From: Rhodanobacter sp. FW104-R8
GTDB taxonomy: Bacteria; Pseudomonadota; Gammaproteobacteria; Xanthomonadales; Rhodanobacteraceae
NCBI RefSeq assembly: GCF_001617365.1
Contig: NZ_LVJR01000029.1
Coordinates: 172,692-236,691 of the forward strand
DNA length: 64,000 nt
Direction: 5' to 3'
The notes under the pieces were generated by a model. That model ran no database searches. It was not told the DNA's origin and saw nothing but the letters and a program-made list of their open reading frames with translations. Shown here piece by piece: positions 28,195 through 37,963 of this stretch (the stretch's first letter is position 1; every line of letters begins with the position of its first letter). The position numbers and the translations under genes are program-made.

Positions 28195-28752
28195 ATGCTC
28201 AACGACATCAAGAACGACGCCCAGACCCGCATGGGCAAGAGCATCGAATCACTCAAGCACGACCTCACCCGCATCCGCACCGGCCGCGCCAGCACCGCGC
28301 TGGTGGACGGCATCAAGGTGCCCTACTACGGGTCCGACATGCCGTTGACCCAGGTCGCCTCGGTCACGCTGTCCGACGCGCGCACGATCATCATCACGCC
28401 CTGGGAAAAGACCATGGTGGCGCCGATCGAGAAGGCGCTGATGGCCTCCGACCTGGGCATTACGCCGACCACCGCCGGCACCGTGATCCGCCTCAACATG
28501 CCCGCGCTCACCGAGGAGCGCCGCCGCGAGCTGGCCAAGCACGTCGGCCACGAGGGCGAGAACGCCAAGATCGCGATCCGCAACGTGCGCCGCGACGCGT
28601 TGCAGCAGGTCAAGGACCTGCTCAAGGAAAAACTCATCACCGAGGATGAAGACCGCCGCGTCGACGACGAGATCCAGAAGCTCACCGACCGCGCGGTGAA
28701 AGACGTGGACGCCGTGGTCAAGGCCAAGGAAGAGGAGCTGATGGCGCTCTGA
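28195..28752 (+). CDS. frr: Ribosome recycling factor
   Basis: A 185-residue tRNA-shaped protein that splits post-termination ribosomes with EF-G; the length is the family standard. Conserved stretches include LTRIRTGRAS, LNMPALTEERRRELAK and AKIAIRNVRRDA. ATG follows GGGAAG. The next gene, uppS, starts 17 bp after the stop. Confidence 0.98.
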   Translation: MLNDIKNDAQTRMGKSIESLKHDLTRIRTGRASTALVDGIKVPYYGSDMPLTQVASVTLSDARTIIITPWEKTMVAPIEKALMASDLGITPTTAGTVIRLNMPALTEERRRELAKHVGHEGENAKIAIRNVRRDALQQVKDLLKEKLITEDEDRRVDDEIQKLTDRAVKDVDAVVKAKEEELMAL

Positions 28753-28769
28753 GCGCCATCGCATCCGTC

Positions 28770-29510
28770 ATGCCCGGCGCTGAAGCGGCCCAGGTTCCGC
28801 GCCATATCGCCATCGTCATGGACGGCAACGGCCGCTGGGCCAAGGGCCGCCACCGCCCACGCAGCTTCGGCCATGACGCCGGCCGCAAGGCCGTGCGCGA
28901 GGTGATCGAGGCGTGCCTGCGCGAGGGCGTCCGGGTGCTGACCCTGTTCGCCTTCTCCAGCGAGAACTGGCAGCGCCCGCAGGACGAGGTGGGTGCCCTG
29001 ATGGGCCTGTTCGTGCGTGCGCTGGACAAGGAAGTGGACGAGCTGCACCGCCACGGCGTGCGGCTGCGCTTCATCGGCGACCTCGACGCGTTCGACGAGC
29101 CCCTGCACAAGCGCATGCACGCCGCGATGGCCCGCACCGCCGGCAACGACAAGCTGCAGGTGAACATCGCGGTGAGCTACGGCGGCCGCTGGGACATCGT
29201 GCAGGCCAGCCGCCAGGCCGCCGCCGCGGTGGCGCGCGGCGAGCTGCGAGTGGACCAGCTCGATGAGGTCCGGCTGGGCCGGTGGATGAGCCTGGCCGAG
29301 CTGCCGCCGCTGGACCTGTTCATCCGCACCGGCGGCGAATGCCGCATCAGCAACTTCCTGCTGTGGCAGGTCGCCTACGCCGAGCTGTACTTTACCGACA
29401 CCTTGTGGCCCGATTTCGACCAGGCTTGCCTGCGCCGGGCCATCGAAGACTATGCCCGCCGGGAGCGCCGCTACGGCCGCACCGGCGAGCAGGTCGCCAT
29501 CCCTTCCTGA
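28770..29510 (+). CDS. uppS: Undecaprenyl diphosphate synthase
   Basis: A 246-residue cis-prenyltransferase making the C55 lipid carrier for peptidoglycan and O-antigen from FPP and IPP. The catalytic Asp is in [12 protein letters not shown] near residue 18; later motifs include [13 protein letters not shown] and [20 protein letters not shown]. It sits in the uppS-cdsA-dxr order; cdsA follows after 8 bp. Confidence 0.97.
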   Translation: MPGAEAAQVPRHIAIVMDGNGRWAKGRHRPRSFGHDAGRKAVREVIEACLREGVRVLTLFAFSSENWQRPQDEVGALMGLFVRALDKEVDELHRHGVRLRFIGDLDAFDEPLHKRMHAAMARTAGNDKLQVNIAVSYGGRWDIVQASRQAAAAVARGELRVDQLDEVRLGRWMSLAELPPLDLFIRTGGECRISNFLLWQVAYAELYFTDTLWPDFDQACLRRAIEDYARRERRYGRTGEQVAIPS

Positions 29511-29518
29511 GGATTCCC

Positions 29519-30337
29519 ATGCTGCTTCAGCGCACCCTCACCGCCCTGGTGCTCGCGCCGCTGGTGATCCTGATCATCCTGCTGTCATCGAACGCCGTGT
29601 TCGCGGTGATCGTCTCGCTGGCCTTCCTGGCGGCCTGGTGGGAATGGGCCCAATTGAGCGGCCTGCGCAGTCAGGCGTGGCGCATCGGCCTGCTGCTCGC
29701 GGCGGCATGCGTGTTCGCGTGGCTGTGGAGCGCGCGCGCCACCGCGCTGGCCCCGCTGCTGCTGGCCGCCGGCGTGGCCTGGTGGCTGCTGGCCTGCCTG
29801 TGGCTGCGCCACTTCGCGTTCGGCGCGGCGCCCACCCGCGAGAACCTCGCGTTGAAACTGCTGGCCGGCGCCTTGGTGATCCTGCCGGCATGGATGGCCC
29901 TGGCCTGCATCCATGCCCGCGTGCCGCACGGCCCCTGGTGGACCCTGCTGGCGCTGGTGATCGTGTGGGCCTCCGATATCGGCGCCTATTTCAGCGGCCG
30001 CGCGTTCGGCAGGCGCAAGCTGGCCCAGCAGATCAGCCCGGGCAAGACCTGGGCCGGCGCGTACGGCGCGATGGTGGCCGGCGTGCTGGTGGCGACAGCG
30101 GGTGCCTGGCTGCTCGACGTGCGCGGCGCCCGGCTGGTGGCGCTGGCACTGCTGGCGGTGCTCACGGTCGCCGTGTCGATCGTCGGCGACCTGATCGAGA
30201 GCCTGATGAAGCGGCATGCCCAGGTAAAGGATTCGGGCAGCATTTTTCCCGGCCATGGCGGCCTGCTGGACCGACTGGACAGCGTATTCGCCGCGCTGCC
30301 GGTATTCGCCGCCGGCCTGCTCCTGCTGGACCTCTGA
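29519..30337 (+). CDS. cdsA: Phosphatidate cytidylyltransferase
   Basis: A 272-residue inner-membrane enzyme making CDP-diacylglycerol, precursor of all phospholipids. About seven hydrophobic helices precede the CdsA signature ([35 protein letters not shown] near the C-terminus) that holds the metal-binding Asp residues. ATG lies 8 bp after uppS. dxr starts 2 bp after its stop, so the three genes are tightly coupled. Confidence 0.96.
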   Translation: MLLQRTLTALVLAPLVILIILLSSNAVFAVIVSLAFLAAWWEWAQLSGLRSQAWRIGLLLAAACVFAWLWSARATALAPLLLAAGVAWWLLACLWLRHFAFGAAPTRENLALKLLAGALVILPAWMALACIHARVPHGPWWTLLALVIVWASDIGAYFSGRAFGRRKLAQQISPGKTWAGAYGAMVAGVLVATAGAWLLDVRGARLVALALLAVLTVAVSIVGDLIESLMKRHAQVKDSGSIFPGHGGLLDRLDSVFAALPVFAAGLLLLDL

Positions 30338-30339
30338 CC

Positions 30340-31515
30340 ATGCGCAACGTCGCCGTCCTCGGCGCCACCGGTTCGATCGGCGGCAACACGCTCGATGTCA
30401 TCGCGCGCCACCCGCAGCGTTTTCGCGCCACCGTGCTGACCGCGCATCGCCAGGTCGAGGCGCTCGCCGCGCTGTGCGTGCAGCATCGGCCGGAGCTGGC
30501 GGTGATCGCCGATCCGGCGCTGGAAGCCGAGCTGGCGCGCCGCCTCGCCGCCGCCGGCGTGCGCTGCGAGGTGGCCAGCGGCCCCGCTGCGCTGACCGCC
30601 GCCGCGGCCGGCGGCTTGTGCGATACCGTGGTGGCCGCGATCGTCGGCGCCGCCGGGCTGGAGTCGACGCTGGCGGCAGCGCGCGCCGGCAAGCGCCTGT
30701 TGCTGGCGAACAAGGAATCCATCGTGATGGCCGGCCCGCTGCTGCTGCAGGCGGTCGCTGCTGGCGGCGGCGCGCTGATCCCGGTCGATTCCGAACACAA
30801 CGCGATCTTCCAGTGCCTGCCGGGCGGACGCCCCGAACTGCGCGAGAGCGGCGTGCGCCGGCTGGTCCTGACCGCTTCCGGCGGACCGTTCCGTGGCCGT
30901 ACCCGCGCCGAGCTGGCCGACGTCACGCCCGCGCAGGCCTGCAAGCACCCAAACTGGGTGATGGGCCGCAAGATCTCGGTCGATTCCGCCACCCTGATGA
31001 ACAAGGGCCTGGAGGTGATCGAGGCGCACCACCTGTTCGGCGCGCCGGCCGAGGCGATCGACGTGGTGGTGCACCCGCAGAGCCTGGTGCATTCGATGGT
31101 GGAGTACGTCGACGGTTCGGTGCTGGCCCAGCTCGGCAACCCGGACATGCGCACCGCGATCGCTTGCGCCCTGGCCTGGCCGGAACGGGTCGAGACCGGG
31201 GTGACGCCGCTGGACCTGGCCGCCTGCGCCCCGCTGCAGTTCGAGCGGCCGGACCTGGCCACCTTCCGCTGCCTGGCGCTGGCGTTCCAGGCGCTGCGTG
31301 CCGGCGGCGATGCCCCAGCCGTGCTGAACGCCGCCAACGAGATCGCGGTGGAAGCCTTCCTGGCCGGCGCGCTGCCGTTCCTGTCGATCGCCGACGTGGT
31401 CGAGGCCGTGCTTGCGGAACTGCCGGCGCAGGCCGTGGTCGATGTTGAAACCCTTCGTGAACGCGACCGCACGGCCCGGGAAACGGCACGCCGCGTTCTG
31501 CGCAATGCTTGCTGA
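30340..31515 (+). CDS. dxr: 1-deoxy-D-xylulose-5-phosphate reductoisomerase
   Basis: A 391-residue MEP-pathway enzyme converting DXP to MEP with NADPH. NADPH-binding [10 protein letters not shown] is at 8-17; the substrate and metal site is seen in [29 protein letters not shown] and [18 protein letters not shown]. The MEP product feeds FPP, which uppS and ispA in this window use. Overlapping frames on either strand are shadows. Confidence 0.97.
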   Translation: MRNVAVLGATGSIGGNTLDVIARHPQRFRATVLTAHRQVEALAALCVQHRPELAVIADPALEAELARRLAAAGVRCEVASGPAALTAAAAGGLCDTVVAAIVGAAGLESTLAAARAGKRLLLANKESIVMAGPLLLQAVAAGGGALIPVDSEHNAIFQCLPGGRPELRESGVRRLVLTASGGPFRGRTRAELADVTPAQACKHPNWVMGRKISVDSATLMNKGLEVIEAHHLFGAPAEAIDVVVHPQSLVHSMVEYVDGSVLAQLGNPDMRTAIACALAWPERVETGVTPLDLAACAPLQFERPDLATFRCLALAFQALRAGGDAPAVLNAANEIAVEAFLAGALPFLSIADVVEAVLAELPAQAVVDVETLRERDRTARETARRVLRNAC

Positions 31516-31551
31516 TATTCTTGTCTCGATGACTTTTCGCCACGGTACTTG

Positions 31552-32898
31552 ATGACTTCCTTCTTCGGCTCGGTGTTCTGGTTGCTGGTCACGCTGGGCG
31601 TGCTGGTCACCTTCCATGAGTTCGGCCACTACTGGGTCGCGCGCCGCTGTGGGGTCAAGGTGCTGCGCTTCTCGGTCGGTTTCGGCAACGCGATCTGGAA
31701 GCGCATCGGCCGCGACGGCACCGAGTACCAGATCGCCGCGATCCCGCTGGGCGGCTACGTGAAGATGCTCGACGCGCGCGAGGGCGAGGTCGACCCCGCG
31801 TTGCGCGGGCAAGAGTTCACCGGCAAGCCGGTGTGGCAGCGCATCGCCATCGTCGCGGCCGGGCCGGGCTTCAACCTGATCTTCACCATCGCCGCATTCT
31901 GGCTGATGTTCATGCTGGGCCGCCCGGACGTCGCCCCGGTGGTGACCGCGGCGCCGCAGAGCATCGCCGCCAGCGCCGGCATCCAGCCGGGCGACCGCAT
32001 CCTCAGCATCGACGGCCGCAGCGTCGGCACCTGGACCGATGCGATGGATGTGGTGGCCAATGCCCTGCTCGGGCGCGCGCCGCTGCCGCTCGCCGTGCGC
32101 GGCCAGGACGGGCGCATGCGCGAACTGGTGCTGCCGCTGGACGAATTGCCGCCGGGGCAGGACGTGGGCCAGTACCTGGGCAAGCTCGGGCTAAAGCTGG
32201 CGCCGCCGCCGGCGATCGCCGCGACCGTGATGCCCGGCCAGCCGGCCGCACAGGCCGGCATGCAGGGCGGCGACCGCATCCTCAGCGTCAATGGCCAGGC
32301 GGTGGGCGACTTCGCCGCGTTCGGCAAACTGGTGCAGGCCGAGGCCGTCAGGTCGCCGGTGCTGGCGGTCGCGATCGAACGCGCCGGCCGGCCGCTGCAA
32401 CTGAACGTCACCGCCAGGTGGGAGTCGCTGGAGGGCCAGCCGCCGAAGTGGGTGCTGGGCGTGGGTGCGCCACCGGTCGAAACGGCCACCGTGAGTTACG
32501 GCCCGGTCAGGGCCATGGCCGCCTCGCTCGGCGCCACCTGGCGCAACACCACGCAGACCTTCAGCATGCTCGGCAAGATGCTGACCGGCGAGGCCTCGAC
32601 CCGCAACCTGTCCGGCGTGATCGGCATCGCCGAGGTCGCGAACGCCTCGGCCAGCATGGGCCTGCCGTGGTTCCTGCAGTTCCTGGCGCTGGTGTCGCTG
32701 AGCCTGGCGATCCTCAACCTGCTGCCGATTCCGGTCCTGGATGGCGGGCACCTGCTGTATTATCTTGTGGAGTTGATCAAGGGCAGCCCGGTCAGCGAAC
32801 AGACGATGGTTGTGGGCCAGTACATCGGCCTGGCCCTGCTGTTCACCCTGATGGGGCTGGCTTTCTACAACGATATCCACCGCATGCTGCTGTCGTGA
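31552..32898 (+). CDS. rseP: Intramembrane zinc protease RseP
   Basis: A 448-residue site-2 protease that cleaves anti-sigma factor RseA in the envelope stress pathway. The catalytic HEFGH is at 22-26 in the first helix, two PDZ domains lie at about 115-300 (each with a GIQPGDRILSI / GMQGGDRILSV carboxylate loop), and the third zinc ligand Asp is in PVLDGGHLL. The ATG is taken rather than the TTG one codon earlier. It lies 36 bp after dxr and before bamA, as in E. coli. Confidence 0.97.
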   Translation: MTSFFGSVFWLLVTLGVLVTFHEFGHYWVARRCGVKVLRFSVGFGNAIWKRIGRDGTEYQIAAIPLGGYVKMLDAREGEVDPALRGQEFTGKPVWQRIAIVAAGPGFNLIFTIAAFWLMFMLGRPDVAPVVTAAPQSIAASAGIQPGDRILSIDGRSVGTWTDAMDVVANALLGRAPLPLAVRGQDGRMRELVLPLDELPPGQDVGQYLGKLGLKLAPPPAIAATVMPGQPAAQAGMQGGDRILSVNGQAVGDFAAFGKLVQAEAVRSPVLAVAIERAGRPLQLNVTARWESLEGQPPKWVLGVGAPPVETATVSYGPVRAMAASLGATWRNTTQTFSMLGKMLTGEASTRNLSGVIGIAEVANASASMGLPWFLQFLALVSLSLAILNLLPIPVLDGGHLLYYLVELIKGSPVSEQTMVVGQYIGLALLFTLMGLAFYNDIHRMLLS

Positions 32899-33013
32899 TA
32901 CCGATGCCCGACGCCTGCAGCATGCCGACGACACGCCTGCCTGCGTCCGCCGCAGCATGGCGCGGCGGTGTGTCAACCCGTGCACTACCCTGGTGGGGTG
33001 CGGATTCCCTTTC

Positions 33014-33036
33014 GAGGCAGGGCCTGTCCCTGCCTC
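33014..33036 (+). other. Hairpin in the rseP-bamA gap
   Basis: GAGGCAGGG CCTGT CCCTGCCTC is a 9-bp stem within 198 bp between the genes. There is no T-run, so it may shape the bamA leader or partly end the upstream transcript. Confidence 0.4.
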
Positions 33037-33096
33037 ATGCGTTGATCGGGGCGGCTGCGCTGGCCGCTCCATCGAAATAACCCAACGGAACCGACG

Positions 33097-35514
33097 ATGA
33101 AGCGTATCGCCGCGCTGATTTTGCTTGCCTCCCTCTCCGCCAATGCGTTCGCGTTCGACCCGTTCGTGGTGTCGGACATCCGCATCGACGGCCTCAGCCG
33201 CATTTCCGCCGGTACCGTCTTCAACTACCTGCCGATCAACAAGGGCGACCAGCTGACCAACGAAGGGGCGCAGCGCGCGATCCGCGCGCTGTACCGCACC
33301 AAGTTCTTCAGCGACGTGGAATTCGACCGCGAAGGCAGCATCCTGGTGATCAAGGTGGTCGAGCGGCCGTCGATCGCCAAGCTGACCCTGCGCGGCAACA
33401 AGGACATCAAGACCGACGACCTGAAGAAGGGCCTGAAGGAGATCGGCCTGTCCGAAGGCGAGACCTTCGACCGGCTGGCACTGGACAACGTGCAGCAGGA
33501 ACTCACCCGGCAGTACTACAACCGCGGCAAATACAACGTGTCGGTCGACCCGCACGTGACGCAGCTGGACCGCAACCGGGTGGCCGTCGAGATCGAGGTC
33601 CGCGAGGGCAAGGCGGCCAAGATCAAGGAGCTGAACATCCTCGGCAACCACGCGTTCACCGACAAGCAGATCCGCGACGGCTTCGAATCGAACACCACCA
33701 ACTGGATGTCGTGGTACTCGAAGGACGACCAGTACTCGCGCGAGAAGCTCTCCGGCGACCTGGAGAAACTGCAGTCCTACTACATGGACCGCGGCTATGC
33801 CGACTTCGGCGTCGACTCCACCCAGGTGGCGATCGCGCCGGACAAGCGCGCGATGTACATCGATGCCAGCATCAAGGAAGGCGAGGTCTACAAGGTCGCC
33901 GACGTCAAGCTGCTCGGCGACCTGATCCTGCCCGAGGCGACCATGCGCCAGCTGGTCTTCGTCAAGACGGGCGACACCTTCAACCGTGGCGCGATCGAGG
34001 CGAGTTCCAAGGCGATCAAGGGCCTGCTCGCCAACATCGGCTACGCCTACGCCAAGGTCACGCCCATCCCGAAGCTGGACAAGGAAAAGCGCACCGTCGA
34101 CCTGACCATGTACGTCGAGCCGGGCCAGCGCGTGTACGTGCGCCGGGTGGTGTTCCAGGGCAATACGCGCACCGAGGACAACGTGCTCCGCCGCGAGATG
34201 CGCCAGCTCGAGGGTTCCTGGTACTCGCAGGCGGCGGTCGACCGCTCCAAGGTCCGCCTGCAGCGGCTCGGCTACTTCAAGAAGGTGGACATCGACAAGA
34301 AGCTGGTGCCGGGCACCCAGGACCAGGTGGACGTCAGCGTCAAGGTCGAGGAGCAGTCCGCCGGCAGCATGCAGTTCGGCATCGGCTACTCGCAGTACTC
34401 CGGCATCATCCTCAACGCCTCGGTGTCGCAGAACAACCTGTTCGGCACCGGCGACAGCTTCTCGATCAGCGGCGAGCGCAGCACCTACTACAGCCGCATC
34501 GGCCTCAGCTACTACAACCCGTACCTGACCGACAGCGGCATCGGCATCGGCTACAGCGCCTCGTACTCGAAGACCGACTACGGCAATACCGACTTCGCGA
34601 ACTACGCCACCAGCGCCAAGAGCTTCTCCAGCTACCTCGGCATCCCGATCAGCGAAACGGACGGCCTGCGCGTGGGCCTGGGCATCAGCAGCAACAAGGT
34701 CAACCTGTTCTCCGGCTACAGCCCGCAGGTGCTGCTCGACTACCAGAACGAGATCGGCAACAAGACCATCCATACCTGGACCGGCACGCTGGGCTGGAAC
34801 CACGACACCCGCAACGGTTACTGGGCGCCGACCCGCGGCGGCCTGATCTCCGCCTCGACCGACGTGGCGCTGCCCGGCTCGACCGTGCAGTACTGGAAGC
34901 TCTCCACCGAAATCAACCATTACTGGCCGATCGGCAAGGGCTTCGTGCTGTACCTCGACGGCCAGGTCGGCTACGGCAAGACCTACGGCCACAATGGCAT
35001 CAGCGACGACGCCTTCACGGCGCTGAAGGACGCCAGCCTGGCCCAGAACCCCAACCATGTCATCACCGACATGCGCCAGGACCTGCCGTTCTGGCAGAAC
35101 TACTACGCCGGCGGCGTGCGCGACGTGCGCGGCTACCAGGACCAGACGCTGGGCCCGCGGGTCTGTATCGACGGCAGCACGCCCAATGCCAGCGGCCTGT
35201 GCAATGGCGGTTACTACGCGCAACCGATCGGCGGCTCTTTCAAGGTGCTCGGCACCGCGCAGGTATTCCTGCCGCTGCCGTTCCTGAAGGACGTCAACAC
35301 CGCGCGCGTGTCCTGGTTCATGGACGTCGGCAACGTCTACAAGGATTACAGCAGCTTCAACGCCTCGGACCTGCGTGCCTCCACCGGCCTGTCGCTGCAG
35401 TGGCAGGCGCCGATCGGCCCGCTGATCATCAGCTTCGCCGTGCCGCTGCGCACGCAGGCCGCGGACCGTCACTACGAGGAACGGATCCAGTTCACCTTCG
35501 GCAGCCAGTTCTGA
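33097..35514 (+). CDS. bamA: Outer membrane protein assembly factor BamA
   Basis: An 805-residue Omp85 protein, the core of the machine that inserts barrels into the outer membrane. The signal peptide ends at about residue 19 (SANAFA), five POTRA domains cover about 22-345 (e.g. FDPFVVSDIRIDGLSRISAG), and a 16-strand barrel follows with the surface-loop lock VRGYQDQ. The C-terminus RIQFTFGSQF ends in Phe, the usual BAM signal. The E. coli neighbour skp (ompH) is absent: lpxD follows after a terminator and 121 bp. Confidence 0.97.
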   Translation: MKRIAALILLASLSANAFAFDPFVVSDIRIDGLSRISAGTVFNYLPINKGDQLTNEGAQRAIRALYRTKFFSDVEFDREGSILVIKVVERPSIAKLTLRGNKDIKTDDLKKGLKEIGLSEGETFDRLALDNVQQELTRQYYNRGKYNVSVDPHVTQLDRNRVAVEIEVREGKAAKIKELNILGNHAFTDKQIRDGFESNTTNWMSWYSKDDQYSREKLSGDLEKLQSYYMDRGYADFGVDSTQVAIAPDKRAMYIDASIKEGEVYKVADVKLLGDLILPEATMRQLVFVKTGDTFNRGAIEASSKAIKGLLANIGYAYAKVTPIPKLDKEKRTVDLTMYVEPGQRVYVRRVVFQGNTRTEDNVLRREMRQLEGSWYSQAAVDRSKVRLQRLGYFKKVDIDKKLVPGTQDQVDVSVKVEEQSAGSMQFGIGYSQYSGIILNASVSQNNLFGTGDSFSISGERSTYYSRIGLSYYNPYLTDSGIGIGYSASYSKTDYGNTDFANYATSAKSFSSYLGIPISETDGLRVGLGISSNKVNLFSGYSPQVLLDYQNEIGNKTIHTWTGTLGWNHDTRNGYWAPTRGGLISASTDVALPGSTVQYWKLSTEINHYWPIGKGFVLYLDGQVGYGKTYGHNGISDDAFTALKDASLAQNPNHVITDMRQDLPFWQNYYAGGVRDVRGYQDQTLGPRVCIDGSTPNASGLCNGGYYAQPIGGSFKVLGTAQVFLPLPFLKDVNTARVSWFMDVGNVYKDYSSFNASDLRASTGLSLQWQAPIGPLIISFAVPLRTQAADRHYEERIQFTFGSQF

Positions 35515-35542
35515 CCCGACCGAAGGCCGGGGGAACCCAGGG

Positions 35543-35569
35543 AAGCGCGGCCATGCCGCGCTTTCTTTT
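35543..35569 (+). terminator. Terminator after bamA
   Basis: A 9-bp stem AAGCGCGGC / GCCGCGCTT with loop CAT is followed by TCTTTT, 28 bases past the bamA stop. Confidence 0.85.
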
Positions 35570-35606
35570 GCCGGAGTGGCGCACTGCAGGCCGGGACGCC
35601 ACCCCC

Positions 35607-35612
35607 TACAAT
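35607..35612 (+). promoter_or_regulatory. Possible -10 for lpxD operon
   Basis: TACAAT lies 24 bases before the lpxD ATG and after the bamA terminator. The -35 (CTGCAG region) is poor. Confidence 0.45.
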
Positions 35613-35635
35613 GGCCGGCAGGTTCCGGAGCACGC

Positions 35636-36664
35636 ATGAGCGCAATCAACTACACGGTGGCCGATCTCGCCGAACGGTTCGGGCTCGGCTTCAACGGCGA
35701 CGGCACGCGCGTCATCGACGGCGTCGCCACGCTGGCGGGTGCCCGCCCCAGCCAGCTAAGCTTCCTTTCCAACAGCAGGTACACCGGACAGCTGGCGGGG
35801 ACCCATGCCGGCGTGGTGGTGCTGCACGAGGAAAACCTCGCCGACTGCCCGACCGCCGCGTTGGTCGCCGGGGATCCCTATGTCGCCTACGCGAAGATCG
35901 CCGCGCTGTTCGAACGGCTGCCGGCCGCGCCGGCCGGCATCCATCCCAGCGCGGTGGTCGCCGACGGCGCACGGATCAGCGCCAGCGCCAGCATCGGCCC
36001 GGGCTGCGTCATCGCCGACGGCGTGGAGATCGGCGACGGCGCCGTGCTCGGCCCGCACTGCATCCTCGGCGAGGACTGCGCGGTGGGCGCGCAATCGCGG
36101 CTGGTGGCGCGGGTCACCCTGGTCACCCGGGTCACGCTGGGCAAGCGTGTGCTGGTGCACCCGGGTGCCGTGATCGGCTCGGACGGCTTCGGCCTGGCCT
36201 TCGAGCGCGACCACTGGGTGAAGATCCCGCAGCTCGGCGGCGTGCGCATCGGCGACGACTGCGAGATCGGCGCCAACACCACGATCGACCGCGGCGCGCT
36301 GGAGGACACCGTGCTGGAGGAGGACGTACGGCTGGACAACCAGATCCAGATCGCCCACAACGTGCACGTCGGCGCGCACACCGCGATGGCCGGCTGCGCC
36401 GCGGTGGCCGGCAGTGCGAAGATCGGCCGCTACTGCATGATCGGCGGCAACGCCGGCGTGCTCGGCCATCTCGAACTGGCCGACCGGGTTACCATTACCG
36501 CCAAGAGCCTGGTCGCGCACTCGATCCGCGAGCCCGGCGAATATTCATCCGGCGTGCCACTGCAGGACAACCGTCAGTGGCGGAAGAATGCGGCGCGCTT
36601 CAAGCATCTGGACGAGTACGCGCGCCGGTTGTCGGCGTTGGAGAAGGACAATAACGATGAGTGA
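35636..36664 (+). CDS. lpxD: UDP-3-O-(3-hydroxyacyl)glucosamine N-acyltransferase
   Basis: A 342-residue trimer adding the second acyl chain in lipid A synthesis. It has an N-terminal uridine-binding domain (1-100), then a left-handed beta-helix of hexapeptide repeats (GDGAVLGPHCILGEDCAVG) with the catalytic His in NQIQIAHNVHVG, and a C-terminal helix. ATG follows TCCGGAG. Its stop overlaps the fabZ start by 8 bases, so lpxD-fabZ-lpxA are coupled. Confidence 0.97.
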   Translation: MSAINYTVADLAERFGLGFNGDGTRVIDGVATLAGARPSQLSFLSNSRYTGQLAGTHAGVVVLHEENLADCPTAALVAGDPYVAYAKIAALFERLPAAPAGIHPSAVVADGARISASASIGPGCVIADGVEIGDGAVLGPHCILGEDCAVGAQSRLVARVTLVTRVTLGKRVLVHPGAVIGSDGFGLAFERDHWVKIPQLGGVRIGDDCEIGANTTIDRGALEDTVLEEDVRLDNQIQIAHNVHVGAHTAMAGCAAVAGSAKIGRYCMIGGNAGVLGHLELADRVTITAKSLVAHSIREPGEYSSGVPLQDNRQWRKNAARFKHLDEYARRLSALEKDNNDE

Positions 36665-37130
36665 GAACAAAGGCGCCCTGCCCATGCCGATCAACGTGGA
36701 GCAGATCCAGGAACTGCTGCCGCACCGCTATCCGTTCCTGCTGGTGGATCGGGTGGTCGAGATCGTGCCCGACGTCAGCGTGGTCGCCATCAAGAACGCC
36801 ACCATCAACGAGCCGTTCTTCCAGGGCCATTTCCCCGGCCATCCGGTGATGCCGGGCGTGCTGATCGTCGAGGCGATGGCGCAGGCCGCAGGCTTGCTGA
36901 CCCAACTCAGCCGCCGTGCCAAGGGCGACGACGGCAGCCCCCTGTTCTACCTGGTCAAGGTCGACAACGCGCGCTTCAGCGCGCCGGTGGTGCCGGGCGA
37001 CCAGTTGCGCCTGGAAGTGACCCAGAAACGCCTGGTGCGCGGCATGGGCCTGTTCACCGCCCGTACCCTGGTGGACGGCAAGGAAGTGGCCAGCTGCGAA
37101 CTGATGTGCGCCGCGAGGACCGACAAATGA
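36657..37130 (+). CDS. fabZ: 3-hydroxyacyl-[ACP] dehydratase
   Basis: A 157-residue hot-dog enzyme dehydrating beta-hydroxyacyl-ACP in fatty-acid elongation. Catalytic H58 in GHFPGHP and E72 in IVEAMAQ keep the 14-residue spacing of E. coli FabZ (H54, E68). It competes with LpxA for 3-hydroxyacyl-ACP, which explains its place between lpxD and lpxA. It starts inside the end of lpxD, and its stop shares ATGA with the lpxA start. Confidence 0.97.
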   Translation: MSENKGALPMPINVEQIQELLPHRYPFLLVDRVVEIVPDVSVVAIKNATINEPFFQGHFPGHPVMPGVLIVEAMAQAAGLLTQLSRRAKGDDGSPLFYLVKVDNARFSAPVVPGDQLRLEVTQKRLVRGMGLFTARTLVDGKEVASCELMCAARTDK

Positions 37131-37900
37131 TCCACCCCTCCGCGCTGGTCGACCCCTCCGCCGTCCTCGGCGCCAACGTCAGCGTCGGCGCCTACAGCGT
37201 GATCGGCGCCGAGGTGGAAATAGGCGACGGCACGGTGGTCGGTCCGCACGTGGTGATCGAGGGCCCCACCAGGATCGGCCGCGACAACCGCATCGCCCAG
37301 TTCGCCTCGCTCGGCGGTGCACCGCAGGACAAGAAGTGGCAGGGCGAGCGCACCGAGCTGGTGATCGGCGACCGCAACCTGATCCGCGAATTCACCACCA
37401 TCAACCGCGGTACCGGCGACGGCGGCGGCGTCACCCGCCTCGGCAACGACAACTGGGTGCTCGCCTACGTGCACGTGGCGCACGACTGCCAGATCGGCAA
37501 CAACGTGGTGTTCTCCAACTACGCGGCGCTGGCCGGGCACGTGACGATCGGCGACTGGACGATCCTGTCCGGCTATTCCGGCGTGCACCAGTTCTGCAAG
37601 GTCGGCGCCCACGCCTTCATCGGCATGGGCTGCCTGGTCGGCCACGACGTGCCGCCGTTCGTGATGATGGCGAACGAACAGCAGGGGCGCCCGCGCGGCA
37701 TCAACAGCGAGGGCCTGAAGCGCCGCGGCTTCGACGCCACGCGCATCGCGGCGATCAAGCGCGCCTACCGCACCCTGTACATGGCCGGCCTGTCGCTGCC
37801 CGAGGCGCGCGAGAAGCTGGTCGAGCAGGCGCGCGAGAGCGACGACGTGCGGGCGATGCTCGAGTTCCTCGACCAGAGCGAGCGCGCGCTCGCCCGATAA
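37127..37900 (+). CDS. lpxA: UDP-N-acetylglucosamine O-acyltransferase
   Basis: A 257-residue first enzyme of lipid A synthesis, a trimeric left-handed beta-helix with hexapeptide repeats from residue 1 to about 180. Catalytic H119 is in [10 protein letters not shown] (H125 of E. coli), and the [14 protein letters not shown] chain-length region and [10 protein letters not shown] end are typical. The start overlaps the fabZ stop (ATGA). Its stop codon lies within an 11-bp hairpin. Confidence 0.97.
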   Translation: MIHPSALVDPSAVLGANVSVGAYSVIGAEVEIGDGTVVGPHVVIEGPTRIGRDNRIAQFASLGGAPQDKKWQGERTELVIGDRNLIREFTTINRGTGDGGGVTRLGNDNWVLAYVHVAHDCQIGNNVVFSNYAALAGHVTIGDWTILSGYSGVHQFCKVGAHAFIGMGCLVGHDVPPFVMMANEQQGRPRGINSEGLKRRGFDATRIAAIKRAYRTLYMAGLSLPEAREKLVEQARESDDVRAMLEFLDQSERALAR

Positions 37901-37919
37901 GCGTATGGCGCTTATCGGG
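37893..37919 (+). other. Hairpin enclosing the lpxA stop codon
   Basis: CCCGATAAGCG TATGG CGCTTATCGGG is a perfect 11-bp stem; the lpxA TAA (37898-37900) is in its 5' arm. There is no T-run after it. It may modulate termination of translation, stability or coupling to lpxB 63 bp downstream. Confidence 0.6.
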
Positions 37920-37963
37920 AAATCAAACGCGCGCCCCGGCTCTTGCTTCACGAAGGAGACGAA

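Noticed and set aside
32191..35649. 1152-codon open frame on the minus strand, antisense to rseP and bamA
   Set aside because: Same cause: compositional shadow with Val/Ala/His/Asp-rich text and no recognisable fold.
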